Part shown: in pieces, positions 1-8,911 of the stretch | Position numbering within the stretch: the first letter of the stretch is position 1 | How the letters are laid out: each line of letters opens with the position of its first letter | Origin: Sipunculus nudus | Lineage: Eukaryota; Annelida; Sipuncula; Golfingiida; Sipunculidae | Length of the DNA stretch: 64,000 bases | NCBI GenBank assembly: GCA_026874595.1 | Contig: CM049306.1 | Coordinates: forward strand, 77,716,142-77,780,141 | Direction of reading: 5' to 3' | Translations under genes and position numbers: made by a program | The notes under the pieces: generated by a model | Seen by the model: the letters and a program-made list of their open reading frames with translations, nothing else | What the model was told of the DNA's origin: nothing | The model's database searches: none

Positions 1-117
1 GACGTTCCTGTCAACCCAAGACGGAAAAGGAACGAAAAGGAACAGAACAAGAAGAGAGAGGAAAAGCGTGCGCAGATGATGGCAGAATCACTCCAACAAC
101 TTGATCTGGAGCCTTAA
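1..117 (+). CDS. 3' end of an unidentified rightward gene
   Basis: The window opens inside a reading frame that stays open for 38 codons and stops at TAA 115-117. The visible tail is extremely charged, dominated by Lys, Arg and Glu, then ends in a short Gln/Leu segment, as in a disordered basic C-terminus or coiled-coil end. An AATAAA follows 58 bases after the stop, which supports a genuine gene end. The start and main body lie outside the window, so no function can be given. Confidence 0.55.
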   Translation, partial: DVPVNPRRKRNEKEQNKKREEKRAQMMAESLQQLDLEP

Positions 118-175
118 CAGGGTTAAGAGACTGCAAAATATGTGGGTGCATGGTCTATGGTGTTTATACTCTTCG

Positions 176-181
176 AATAAA
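176..181 (+). terminator. poly(A) signal for the gene ending at 117
   Basis: AATAAA lies 58 bases downstream of the stop of the partial rightward gene. The convergent minus-strand signal is at 344-349. The stretch 118-417 has no other recognisable content than these two signals. Confidence 0.6.
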
Positions 182-343
182 ACATTGTTTTTCCTTCGAT
201 GACATGTACTGTTGTTTATTGTGTGATGATGTGCGTGTGAATGATTGATCGACAAAAGCGGACAGTGAAGAGAATGCTAGTCATTACGTGTAACTGTCAA
301 TGCGATGAAAAAAAAAAGACATAATCATATAAAGACGATACAG

Positions 344-349
344 TTTATT
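344..349 (-). terminator. poly(A) signal for the UL31/UL32-like pair
   Basis: TTTATT on the plus strand is AATAAA on the minus strand, about 70 bases past the stop of the UL31-like gene. No other clear minus-strand signal lies between the two tandem minus-strand genes, so their transcripts may be 3' co-terminal, as is common in herpesviruses. Confidence 0.55.
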
Positions 350-417
350 ACCTAATAATAAGTGTATCAAACCATATGCATAACCTGGTATAAATGTATA
401 TCGAACGACCGGGGTCG

Positions 418-1632
418 TCACAATCCCGTTGCGACCCACTCTTCCAACAATCCGTACCAGTCCTCAGATGCGTAAGTTTTTAGATACATACGATCATCAC
501 ACGTCAATGTGCGCGTGTCGACAGACGATGCACAAACGGGAAGTTCAACCGTGAACCCCCGTGTGCCGTCTGGGTACACCTGCCATGAGATCCTAAAACT
601 TTCACGGTAGTAGTCGACGTGAGCTGATAGGGTTCGGAGCGCATTGCGGCATATATGCAAGAAGCCTGTGCAGCTGAAGGTGCACGACTTTAGCGAGAGG
701 TATCCTCCTGGCAGGCCGCAATTGTGTGGGTCATCGATCATGATGTCCAGACGGCACGAGTCCGGGTGCACGTTATGTTTAGCCATACAAGCGAATATTG
801 TTCTCAACATGTGAACGGCTCTCTTCCCTGCGCCGACTGTAAATTCTACCGCCATGCACACCAAACTTTTCGCGTCCAGGAGGCTGGCACAGCCGGGATT
901 CCTAGAGAACGCACGGTGCAGTCCCTGCAGGAGCACGAACGCCTCTTGCGATGCGTGCCCCGACCCATCTTTCCCTTGTTGTTCGTCTAGCAAGATCGCC
1001 CGCGGTGCCTGTACAAAGGTGTTAACGTCATGGAGCAACGCGTGCACATTGACTTCCTCGATGCAGGACGAACCTTCCTCCGACCGATCCTGTTTGAAAG
1101 GCGTCACTTGATCAGGGAATACAGGATGCTCACTGAGATACTTGCGCTTCATGGCAAGACAGGTGGAACACTCCCTGAAGGGAACCACTGCTCCGCTGTG
1201 TACAGGATCGGCAAAAATATTAAGGTCCAGGCAACAGGTAGCGTCCTGTACGCGAGAGCGCATACCACCGATGTCCAAGACGTCATTTGTGAACATCGGC
1301 ACTGGCATATCTTTCGTGTTTGTGTAAAAAACTCCGGGGCGTCCGAACGGCAGGATGTCAGACTTTAGATCGTTTGACCGTTCATGTTGAATGTGTGGCA
1401 GTTGCCCTTGCGCCACGTCTTTCCCATATGCGGACAGTGACATTTCTCTGAACCTTTTTGAACTTTTGCTCGGGTCAAACAGTATCGTGTTCAACCGATA
1501 TGCCGCTTTCAGTTTGAGGGCACTGTTGTATATGCGTGTTTTCCGTTTCGACCTGAGACGTTTCCCCTTGGGACCCGCTACGGTGCGCCTGGTTGCACTC
1601 GACGTTTGACGTCCCATTGATTTCATTCGCAT
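418..1632 (-). CDS. UL31-like nuclear egress lamina protein
   Basis: The product is 404 aa. UL31-family proteins form the nuclear egress complex with a membrane partner (UL34 type) and bud capsids through the inner nuclear membrane. Visible here: a strongly basic N-terminus (about residues 15-40) like the UL31 localisation signal; a Cys pair at about 133-134 followed by CSTC at about 155-158, resembling the family's zinc site; and a C-terminal half with the family's pattern of a DDP-x(5)-GG segment, then hydrophobic strands and a Trp/Gln strand. The gene directly upstream on the same strand is UL32-like, the order seen in vertebrate herpesviruses. The frame extends two codons upstream, but only through a TTG, so the first ATG (1632) was used. 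The call rests on pattern and synteny by eye; no UL34-like partner was identified here. Confidence 0.55.
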   Translation of the reverse strand: MRMKSMGRQTSSATRRTVAGPKGKRLRSKRKTRIYNSALKLKAAYRLNTILFDPSKSSKRFREMSLSAYGKDVAQGQLPHIQHERSNDLKSDILPFGRPGVFYTNTKDMPVPMFTNDVLDIGGMRSRVQDATCCLDLNIFADPVHSGAVVPFRECSTCLAMKRKYLSEHPVFPDQVTPFKQDRSEEGSSCIEEVNVHALLHDVNTFVQAPRAILLDEQQGKDGSGHASQEAFVLLQGLHRAFSRNPGCASLLDAKSLVCMAVEFTVGAGKRAVHMLRTIFACMAKHNVHPDSCRLDIMIDDPHNCGLPGGYLSLKSCTFSCTGFLHICRNALRTLSAHVDYYRESFRISWQVYPDGTRGFTVELPVCASSVDTRTLTCDDRMYLKTYASEDWYGLLEEWVATGL

Positions 1633-1698
1633 GACCAATGTGTGCTATACTCCCGCGAATACACAGATGGTATTTCATCTCGTTGCACGTCCTAATAA

Positions 1699-3669
1699 TC
1701 AACCGGACAAGCACACGCCGGGGTCACAGTACACTTTATGTCCCTGTAACACTTGCATGCACCGTTTCAACCACAGGGGGCGAAACCTACAAGAACTGTT
1801 GAAGTTTCCGTACACGACGTACATTAATGCTGCGACAACTGCCGAACCGCAAGGCAGCGAAGAATCCTTTTCGTACATCACACCCATCCGTGCCCTGTTC
1901 AATGCGCACAGCGGAGACGAAAACGCGTGATGGTAAAAAACCGAGGGGTTCAAACCCTTCAATAGGAATCCGTCGAGTGGATCCACGTCGCGTTGAGACA
2001 TGTCTGACAAGCGCTTTTGCAACGTGTTTAACACAGAGACGAATGTGTTAACGTTGGCAACCGGCTGCATTGCGCACGCCTTCTCCATGCCTAACGACAA
2101 TAGCATATGTTCTATCACACGGTACCAATCGTAGAATGCGCACATGCCGCACAGCAAGCACTCTGTCGGTGTGTCTTCCGGTGCCAGTTCCCAATCGACT
2201 GCCCATTCCACACCCTCAGGCGGGGTGACAGCAGGAAAAAAGGACTTGCTTTTACCTCTTAACAGGTTGAGTCGGCTTCTCTGCGACGTTCGCAGAACAA
2301 CGGACCGAACCTCTTCCAGTGTTTCCGCCATCCGGCGGTACGCAATGCCGGCCTCTGAGGGTTCTGCCGCAACACAGGCCCCCGCTTCCTCAGCAGCGGA
2401 AGGCGTCAACGCATTATTTTCGTGTTGAAGTAATGCGTCAGGTTGGTGCCAAGAACGACCGCAGTGGGAACTGTAACCCCGCAGTACAAGCGTGGGGGAC
2501 ACGGTTCTCGTCGCTTCTGTCTCTCTACCTGTGTTGTTTCGTTCCCTTCCTGTCGGGTAAGGCCGAAACCGAGAGAAATCAGGGGCACGTCCCGAACGCG
2601 CAGCGCGTTGTGCAACATGTCCGGTTGTTATGTTTTCTTCGCACTGAACCGTATCTGTATCACGTGTAAAGTCACACATGAAGTCCCACCTGCGCTGAAA
2701 CGAACGAACATATTCTGACATGTCTGACCCACACACGCCAAAGCACGCGTCTGCCATCATGCAGGTAATATCTTTGAACCTCGACGATGCATCGGCTTTA
2801 ACACACAGAGCCTCTTCGTACTCTTCCGGGTGCAAACCCGCTGTGTCCGTTTGTTGTCTGTTGCCACTCGCGTTCGTGTCGCCTTGGTGGATGTCGTCGG
2901 TCGTGGGTAGTCTAGGTAACTCTAAACCGGACGTCACAACCCACGGCCCGATAACACGCGCACTGTCTGCGCTAGTGTCTACCCTGTCGTTCGCCGGAGT
3001 GTTATGGAAGCCTTGGCTGGCAGAACGTTGCCACAGGGCCAACCCATTGTGTAACTGCAAAATCTGAGCTACAATGTGGCTGTTATTGTGCACGTGCCAC
3101 GTCCTCCACATATCCCCCCTTTCAATGCGTAAGAGCGGCCTGTTGCCATCCACACGTCCAGCATTATCGTGTCCTGTATTGAACGACGAGAACTGGCAGC
3201 GGTTGTGGATGAAGTGCACATGAAATACTTCGGGTGTGATTGAATTCAACACTTCTTCGTCTAACGCGTTCGAAATATCATCGGGATCAGCGGCGGGCCG
3301 TGCTTCGAGCCGTGTCAGAGCTGCGTGTACGCGGCGCCAGTAAAGAATGACGAGGGACGTGGTCAGGCTAGAAAAGAAAGGTTTAAACTGCATGGCGTTA
3401 GCAAAACCTTCCACCCACTCACAAAACTGTTCATCACGTGCAGCACGTGCATTAAACGCACAAACAGCGCACACCTGGCTTCCCCTTATGGCACCTACGT
3501 ACTGTGAAGCGAGTAAGGGCCCATCAAAATCGCCGTATCGCTCACGATATCTTTTCCACCGGTGGCTGGTTAGTATCTCGGCTGGGGACGCATGCAATCC
3601 GTCTTTTAGTCCTTCTTGAAAACAGCTCTCGCGTTTTTGTGTCGTGCTGTTCGTTTCATGACACGCCAT
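1699..3669 (-). CDS. UL32-like DNA packaging/capsid localisation protein
   Basis: The product is 656 aa. UL32-family proteins are cysteine-rich factors needed for capsid localisation and genome cleavage/packaging. Visible: a CxxC at about residues 67-70, a CLLCGMC cluster at about 504-510, and a downstream segment with a PLCALN motif followed by further cysteines, which resembles the conserved C-terminal part of the family. The middle (about 190-420) is low in structure and rich in Ser, Thr, Asp and Arg. The gene lies 66 bases upstream of the UL31-like gene on the same strand, the arrangement known from vertebrate herpesviruses. The frame extends upstream to 3735 only through a GTG; a TATA-like box at 3752-3759 would place transcription initiation near 3730, so the ATG at 3669 fits better. 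Identity is moderate: motifs plus synteny. Confidence 0.5.
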   Translation of the reverse strand: MACHETNSTTQKRESCFQEGLKDGLHASPAEILTSHRWKRYRERYGDFDGPLLASQYVGAIRGSQVCAVCAFNARAARDEQFCEWVEGFANAMQFKPFFSSLTTSLVILYWRRVHAALTRLEARPAADPDDISNALDEEVLNSITPEVFHVHFIHNRCQFSSFNTGHDNAGRVDGNRPLLRIERGDMWRTWHVHNNSHIVAQILQLHNGLALWQRSASQGFHNTPANDRVDTSADSARVIGPWVVTSGLELPRLPTTDDIHQGDTNASGNRQQTDTAGLHPEEYEEALCVKADASSRFKDITCMMADACFGVCGSDMSEYVRSFQRRWDFMCDFTRDTDTVQCEENITTGHVAQRAARSGRAPDFSRFRPYPTGRERNNTGRETEATRTVSPTLVLRGYSSHCGRSWHQPDALLQHENNALTPSAAEEAGACVAAEPSEAGIAYRRMAETLEEVRSVVLRTSQRSRLNLLRGKSKSFFPAVTPPEGVEWAVDWELAPEDTPTECLLCGMCAFYDWYRVIEHMLLSLGMEKACAMQPVANVNTFVSVLNTLQKRLSDMSQRDVDPLDGFLLKGLNPSVFYHHAFSSPLCALNRARMGVMYEKDSSLPCGSAVVAALMYVVYGNFNSSCRFRPLWLKRCMQVLQGHKVYCDPGVCLSG

Positions 3670-3751
3670 GGATGTCACGCTTGTCCCCGAAACATGCAGC
3701 GCGAGTATCCTGGTATTATGTATACAACGAAACACATAACAACAAACGTAC

Positions 3752-3759
3752 CATATATA
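3752..3759 (-). promoter_or_regulatory. TATA box of the UL32-like gene
   Basis: Plus-strand CATATATA reads TATATATG on the minus strand, about 85 bases upstream of the ATG at 3669. The spacing supports the shorter start of that gene. Confidence 0.4.
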
Positions 3760-3916
3760 GACATCTGCCCACTCATCACAAGAACACTTCCGAAATAGAT
3801 CGATTATGAAACTTTAATAATAACTCATGTATGTAATACAAACCGTGCCCGCATATGCATCTGGATAACCCCTTTCTCCACCCCACCCCCCCCCCCCCGT
3901 AATCCGTTTATCACCG

Positions 3917-6900
3917 TTAATTTACACTAAACCTTGTAATCGCACGCCATCCGCCACTGCACCGGTTATGGAAACAATAGTAGACAAGGCTAAACCTCAA
4001 GGGAGCATCTAATAATTGCTCACCTTTGGTAGGGCGACGGCGACAGTACCGTTTAAGGTCCTCAGCGTCTTGCGAGTCCTGTGACACGTAATCGTCCCCT
4101 GACATGTCACCCTCTTCTGAGCACGTGTCAACCGGTTCACCTTCGTCCAGATTGAAACCTTTTTGGCGCAAATACGTCTCAAGGCCATCCACGGACGCGG
4201 TCGGGTGTAGCGAGCAGCGGAGACGCAATCTGCAATCAGAGCGTGTCGTATGGTCGTAGTACACACACGCTGGCCAGGACGTGTTGTTGTCATTACGCTT
4301 ACTTGCGGCATGCACCGGGGGAGATATCTGAAATTCGACACAGATACCGTGAGCTCTGACCTCAGCTTCCTGTCTGGTACCTGCCCAATGCCTGCTGCGT
4401 TTTGCATGTATGAAACCTAACCGCAAAAACTCATCCGCGATCTGAAACAAGGGCCGCGGACGTTTGTCGGTCGGTAAGGTTGAAGCGGCTGGCAATTGAG
4501 GACCTGTCAGAAGTGCTTCCAGCATGCAGGGCTTCACGGCAATGTTTAACGCTTTCAAAAGGGAGTCACCCGTACAAAGAGACAAGTCGGCGGGAGTTGC
4601 ATGCAGGAGCCGAGGGTGGTTTGTTCCCCAGTGGCACAAAATGAATTGGGCACAGCGAGAAAACTTGTCCTGCTCGCGCGTGCTTTCAACCACCCGCATA
4701 GCCATTTGGTCCACTGCATGTACAGGGGCATCCGGGCCGTTTGTTGGGCAGTTGCGTAAAAATGACGACACAGACAAACCCGAGCGTCCACGTTGCTTGA
4801 TCACCAGACCTCTTTTCAGGTGTTCGTTCGAGTGCATAGCCGGAAACGGGTCCTTGTGCATCAGTCCAACAGTTGGGTCCAAGTGGTTGCGCAGGCACGT
4901 TTCGCGCATGACATCCGGGTCGGAACCGTGGCACAGGGTCGGTACCACTGTCAGGGGGTCGAACGGTTGACTACCGTCGGCTTTACCGGAATGTGGCATA
5001 CGGCACTGGCCCCTGAAGACGGCCATGTCTATAAACCGTTCTAAGTTAGCCTCTTTTCCCAACCTGTGGACCAACGGCCGCAAACTCTCATCGGCCCTCA
5101 AAAATCCAAAAAGCATGTCTTGATACGAGAGGAAAGCTTCGGCTGATTCGAAACAAACGTTAGGCGGGAGCTGCACGACCACCCTGAGCGACCGTGTCCG
5201 CTGCAGTTCGGTGAGAGTGCGCAGCAGGTTATCTTCGTCTGCGCTCACGCGACGGTTGTCATCCAACGGTCTCATGTTTGCACGGCTTGGTACCTGCGAA
5301 GGGTTTTCATCGTACACGGCGCAACACGGGGGCAGCGAGTTTGACATGTATACGAACAACCTGCTTCCAAGTATGTCTGGGTGTGTGGCCATGTACGATT
5401 CAAGTTCGGATTTTCCATGAGCGCCCTTCGTCAAAACGGAAGCGGCTGCAGATTCTGTGTCCGTTTTCTCTGGTCCCAGTGCCACACGCACAGACCCCAC
5501 GAGACCCATGACGGATGTGTACAAAGCCCTCGCAATAGCGTACACTTCTGACAGGGTTGGAGCGTCATATTGAGTCCTGTATGTCATGTCTACGTCGAAC
5601 ATGACGGAAAACAAACTCAGTACGGGGTCCACTTTCACGTGCAAAGATCCTCCTAACTCGTTCAGGCGCACGGTGTCGTAATCGGATCGCCCAACCACGC
5701 ACAAGGCCTGTTTCATGTCCATGTGGTAAAGGTAAGACAGTACATCACACACATGCAGTCCAGGATAAGCCCGTGCGACAGACATCGCGTACTGGACACG
5801 GGCTTCCGCGCCTGTGTCGCTTGGCATTCCACTGACGCGTCTCCTCTCCACTTCCGCGAGGGCTGCCTTCACCCGTGCGGTAATCCCAGCGTAATCCTTG
5901 GAAGCCCTCCATAACCGGCGGTCGGTGCAGACTGGGACGAAACCTCCCGACGTCTTGACGGGGCGCGACAACGCTGGGAGAAAACGGGCGTAGTTCCTGA
6001 ACCGACCGCCGTCGCTCCATTGCTGTAATGCATGTTGGGACACAAATTTAACACAATCCGCAAGTCTCGAAAAATGTGGAGACGGGACATCTGTCACATT
6101 TCTGTAAACAGCGTTCCAATTTGAAACAGCCAGCTGTTTTAGAGCGTGTTGGTTCTTGATGGACAAGGCTTTGGTGCGCGTTACACTGCTGTCGTGACCG
6201 CCGACAGAATCCAACCCCCAGTGCACGACGGCCGGGTCGTAACGTTTTAGCTTAGCCTGAGCTACGTCAAGGGGTGTGTCTGAGAACACAGCGCATAGCA
6301 CATCCCGCATGTACCGTCCCAGCTTGCACCGCTCCAACAGTGGCATCACCTTATCAAGCTGCAAACGAATTTCATATTCCGCCTGCCGTTTGCACTGTCG
6401 GCAATTGTCCGAGACGACCAGTGTCCAAATCGCGGGGCACATGGGGTGCACTGGCGGCCGTGTGTAGATGGGGCTTTGTCCGAATGCTTCCATGATCTTA
6501 CGCACCACGGTGGCCACGTGGATCCTCATCCACGAAATGTTTGCAATCACGGCCGAGATCGTTTGGTGCTGGCACATTTCTACATGCGTGTTGAATCCGT
6601 ACCACCACCGCACAAACTCCACAAAATGGACGAGCCCCTCGTACCCGTAGTCGTTCGAAGAAGAAAGGCCGTGCAGGGATCCGTCTTCCAAGGACCGTTC
6701 AGTCAGACAGGCATGCATGTCGAAGGGGTTGTGGGCTTTCACGCCTTGCCCTTCCAGCCAGTCTGACCACATCGCCCACAACTTCACGTTGACAGACATG
6801 CTGCCCGCCCCGTCTGCTTTTTGTAGAGGTCGCATGGAGAACACGTGCAGTTGTAGAAGCGCAACGACAGACACGTGGGTGATATCCCTGTGTGTGATTA

Positions 6901-7606
6901 ACGAGGCAAAGGATGAATCCGTGTCGATGGACGCCCTGTGCTGGACATCCCACACACGGTCAATGTACAACCGCTTACAGAGGGTTTCGTACACGTGTGT
7001 GTCAGTGGGGCATTGCGAGGCCGCACCGGAAAGGGCCGGCGGCAGGTAAAAGCGCGACACGTGCTTTAACACGAAGTGGACGGAACTTGCCTTGCACACC
7101 CACCGGCGGATCTCGTCAGACGGATACAGTGAATTGCCAACGATAAAAGTTCTAGGTACATTACGTAGAACTAAAACGGGAAGCAGTGTTACGGTGCATG
7201 CAGCTGTAGCGGTCTGCCCCCGTGGGATCTCATGTTTGTTTGTCAAAATGGCGAAGACGACGTTCACGGGACGGGCAGGAGACAAACTATTGCACGCACG
7301 TGATTCCCCACGCGTTCCCCCTTTTCCCATGTCTCCGTTTGATGACAGGTATGTATTTTCCGCAGCTAAGTGGTCAAAGAGTAAGAGTGCGCGCCACTGC
7401 GGCGGGCTCACGCATGACCTCGTCCACACGTGTTCCGGCCCTTGTCCTTCGCCTTCTGAAATGCCGTCGTACACGTCCGGGTACACCGTACTTATTAGAA
7501 GATCTGTCAGTTTGGCGTAATGGGCAGGTTTCACCCATACGGTGAGTTCACAGTCAGGATGCCAGCGTGGAAACAGTTGCTGGCAGGGGTGCTTCAGCTG
7601 TGCCAT
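3917..7606 (-). CDS. helicase-primase primase subunit (UL52 type)
   Basis: The product is 1229 aa, close to the usual size of herpesvirus primase subunits. This protein makes RNA primers at the fork in complex with a helicase and an accessory subunit. Visible: a DVD acidic pair at about residues 671-673 inside a hydrophobic strand (FDVDMTY), the expected catalytic DxD of archaeo-eukaryotic primases; a downstream Cys pair (PPCC) followed by a strand and a VVVQLPP segment; then a VFRGQCRMPHSGK segment at about 863-875, matching the conserved UL52 signature of an aromatic-Arg-x-x-Arg-hydrophobic-Pro stretch ending in Lys. The C-terminal quarter is acidic, ending in a Cys- and Arg-rich tail that could bind zinc. 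The frame extends to 7696, but the ATG at 7606 avoids overlap with the divergent gene starting at 7631. The accessory subunit may be the gene at 21902-24841. Confidence 0.75.
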   Translation of the reverse strand: MAQLKHPCQQLFPRWHPDCELTVWVKPAHYAKLTDLLISTVYPDVYDGISEGEGQGPEHVWTRSCVSPPQWRALLLFDHLAAENTYLSSNGDMGKGGTRGESRACNSLSPARPVNVVFAILTNKHEIPRGQTATAACTVTLLPVLVLRNVPRTFIVGNSLYPSDEIRRWVCKASSVHFVLKHVSRFYLPPALSGAASQCPTDTHVYETLCKRLYIDRVWDVQHRASIDTDSSFASLITHRDITHVSVVALLQLHVFSMRPLQKADGAGSMSVNVKLWAMWSDWLEGQGVKAHNPFDMHACLTERSLEDGSLHGLSSSNDYGYEGLVHFVEFVRWWYGFNTHVEMCQHQTISAVIANISWMRIHVATVVRKIMEAFGQSPIYTRPPVHPMCPAIWTLVVSDNCRQCKRQAEYEIRLQLDKVMPLLERCKLGRYMRDVLCAVFSDTPLDVAQAKLKRYDPAVVHWGLDSVGGHDSSVTRTKALSIKNQHALKQLAVSNWNAVYRNVTDVPSPHFSRLADCVKFVSQHALQQWSDGGRFRNYARFLPALSRPVKTSGGFVPVCTDRRLWRASKDYAGITARVKAALAEVERRRVSGMPSDTGAEARVQYAMSVARAYPGLHVCDVLSYLYHMDMKQALCVVGRSDYDTVRLNELGGSLHVKVDPVLSLFSVMFDVDMTYRTQYDAPTLSEVYAIARALYTSVMGLVGSVRVALGPEKTDTESAAASVLTKGAHGKSELESYMATHPDILGSRLFVYMSNSLPPCCAVYDENPSQVPSRANMRPLDDNRRVSADEDNLLRTLTELQRTRSLRVVVQLPPNVCFESAEAFLSYQDMLFGFLRADESLRPLVHRLGKEANLERFIDMAVFRGQCRMPHSGKADGSQPFDPLTVVPTLCHGSDPDVMRETCLRNHLDPTVGLMHKDPFPAMHSNEHLKRGLVIKQRGRSGLSVSSFLRNCPTNGPDAPVHAVDQMAMRVVESTREQDKFSRCAQFILCHWGTNHPRLLHATPADLSLCTGDSLLKALNIAVKPCMLEALLTGPQLPAASTLPTDKRPRPLFQIADEFLRLGFIHAKRSRHWAGTRQEAEVRAHGICVEFQISPPVHAASKRNDNNTSWPACVYYDHTTRSDCRLRLRCSLHPTASVDGLETYLRQKGFNLDEGEPVDTCSEEGDMSGDDYVSQDSQDAEDLKRYCRRRPTKGEQLLDAPLRFSLVYYCFHNRCSGGWRAITRFSVN

Positions 7607-7630
7607 TTTCCACTGCGTTTCGTTGTTGCG

Positions 7631-8734
7631 ATGGGAGAAAGTGTCCAGGGTAGGTTTGATAGTTTCACATTCGACCTTATGGTCCGGAACAGGCACCCGG
7701 GAGGGGATGCGGACCCATGGCTCGAAAGTCTGTACTCGTTGGGTGTTGACGGCTTTCTGGAACTCGCAGACAGTGTGAACAGGGAGCGTGAAAAGGACGC
7801 CGCAGCCGACCGCGTGTCAGACGGTGATTCGGACCTCTCAGCCAGAGACAAGGAGCGCCACGGGGCTCAAGTTGATATGTTCAAGCAGCTCTTACACCTG
7901 GACGATGTATCACGGGAGGTTGACGAGTGCAACCCTCTCAGCAAGAATTTCGTCGACGCCGCGGTTTACGGACTGACAGAGTGCGAAAACAACAAACGGA
8001 ATATAGACGATATGATCAGGGCATTGGAAAGGCGTGTCACAACCTTGCGGGACCTTGTCCAACGTGAAAGCTGGGAAATACTTGAGGCAAACCGCCGGCA
8101 CTTTGTACGCGAAGGAGTATCTGCTGCAACCACGGACTGTCCTCCTGGGGCAGCTGCAGAAACGTGGCCCGGGACGAAGGACCACCAAGACGACGAGGCC
8201 AACTGGAGCGCGGCTAAGCGAGAACTGAGATCAGCCGAGGTGCTTCTGGCTGATGTGAAAAGGCACTCTAAAAAAGCGTCCGACCGTCAGTCCAACATGT
8301 TGAAGACTGTTGTCAGTTCCTACCTGTTGTTCATTAACAAAGCAAAGATGGCTAAACGTGACGAAGCAACGAAAGTCTGTGTGGACCTGGCAAAAGCTTT
8401 ATACAGCTCTGAAGGTGACGCAAGCGGGGACGTTGTTCCGGATGCTGAACGTGCAGTCAGTGCAGCCCGCGATATAATGAGCCATCAGTTTTTGGCAGAG
8501 GCACAGGAAGAAGCTGTGAACACGATGCTAGATGCTAATCTAAAAGGTGCGGTCCCGCTGCCGAGCAGTCGTATGAACCTGTGCGCGCCAGATGTACAAA
8601 CAAGCCGCATGTGTTCGCAAGAATCTCCCGGAGCATTTGATGTATGCGACCCCAGTGGCCAGATTACACAGCCGCAGAGAGCAGTCAAAAAAAATCACGC
8701 ATGCGCATCATTGCCTGCTGTTCAGCGCTCCTGA
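7631..8734 (+). CDS. unidentified coiled-coil protein
   Basis: The product is 367 aa and is not recognised. It is largely helical and charged: heptad-like stretches fall around residues 105-140 and 185-230, and the C-terminal 60 residues are Ser, Pro and Gln rich and probably disordered. No signal peptide or membrane segment is seen. The frame is open from 7520, but the ATG at 7631 (MGESVQG) is preferred because the primase ATG lies at 7606 on the other strand; the two genes then diverge with only 24 bases between start codons, so their promoters must lie inside each other's coding sequence. It precedes the kinase-nuclease gene on the same strand. A structural or tegument role is possible but unsupported. 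Confidence 0.6.
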   Translation: MGESVQGRFDSFTFDLMVRNRHPGGDADPWLESLYSLGVDGFLELADSVNREREKDAAADRVSDGDSDLSARDKERHGAQVDMFKQLLHLDDVSREVDECNPLSKNFVDAAVYGLTECENNKRNIDDMIRALERRVTTLRDLVQRESWEILEANRRHFVREGVSAATTDCPPGAAAETWPGTKDHQDDEANWSAAKRELRSAEVLLADVKRHSKKASDRQSNMLKTVVSSYLLFINKAKMAKRDEATKVCVDLAKALYSSEGDASGDVVPDAERAVSAARDIMSHQFLAEAQEEAVNTMLDANLKGAVPLPSSRMNLCAPDVQTSRMCSQESPGAFDVCDPSGQITQPQRAVKKNHACASLPAVQRS

Positions 8735-8764
8735 ATGCATCATGTGACCCGCGGTACGTCATGA

Positions 8765-8776
8765 TATATATAAAAA
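8765..8776 (+). promoter_or_regulatory. TATA box of the kinase-nuclease gene
   Basis: TATATATAAAAA lies about 140 bases upstream of the ATG at 8912; a second AT-rich box (CATATATAAATATATA) is at about 8786-8801. Either could drive the gene. The stretch 8735-8911 holds nothing else. Confidence 0.45.
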
Positions 8777-8911
8777 ACCACATTCCATATATAAATATAT
8801 ACCGATAACATACGGGTCATGTACCATTCAGGAACACATTCTCAAGGGAGCACGAAGAGAGGGCCGGTGTTCCTTGCATACGACAAATCCGAACCCGTGA
8901 TCTTATAGATC

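Noticed and set aside
1631-1930. 99-codon plus-strand frame
   Set aside because: Opposite the end of the UL32-like gene and its junction with the UL31-like gene; no TATA or poly(A) of its own.
3670-3735. N-terminal extension of the UL32-like gene
   Set aside because: Begins with GTG and lies at or upstream of the likely transcription start given the TATA box at 3752-3759.
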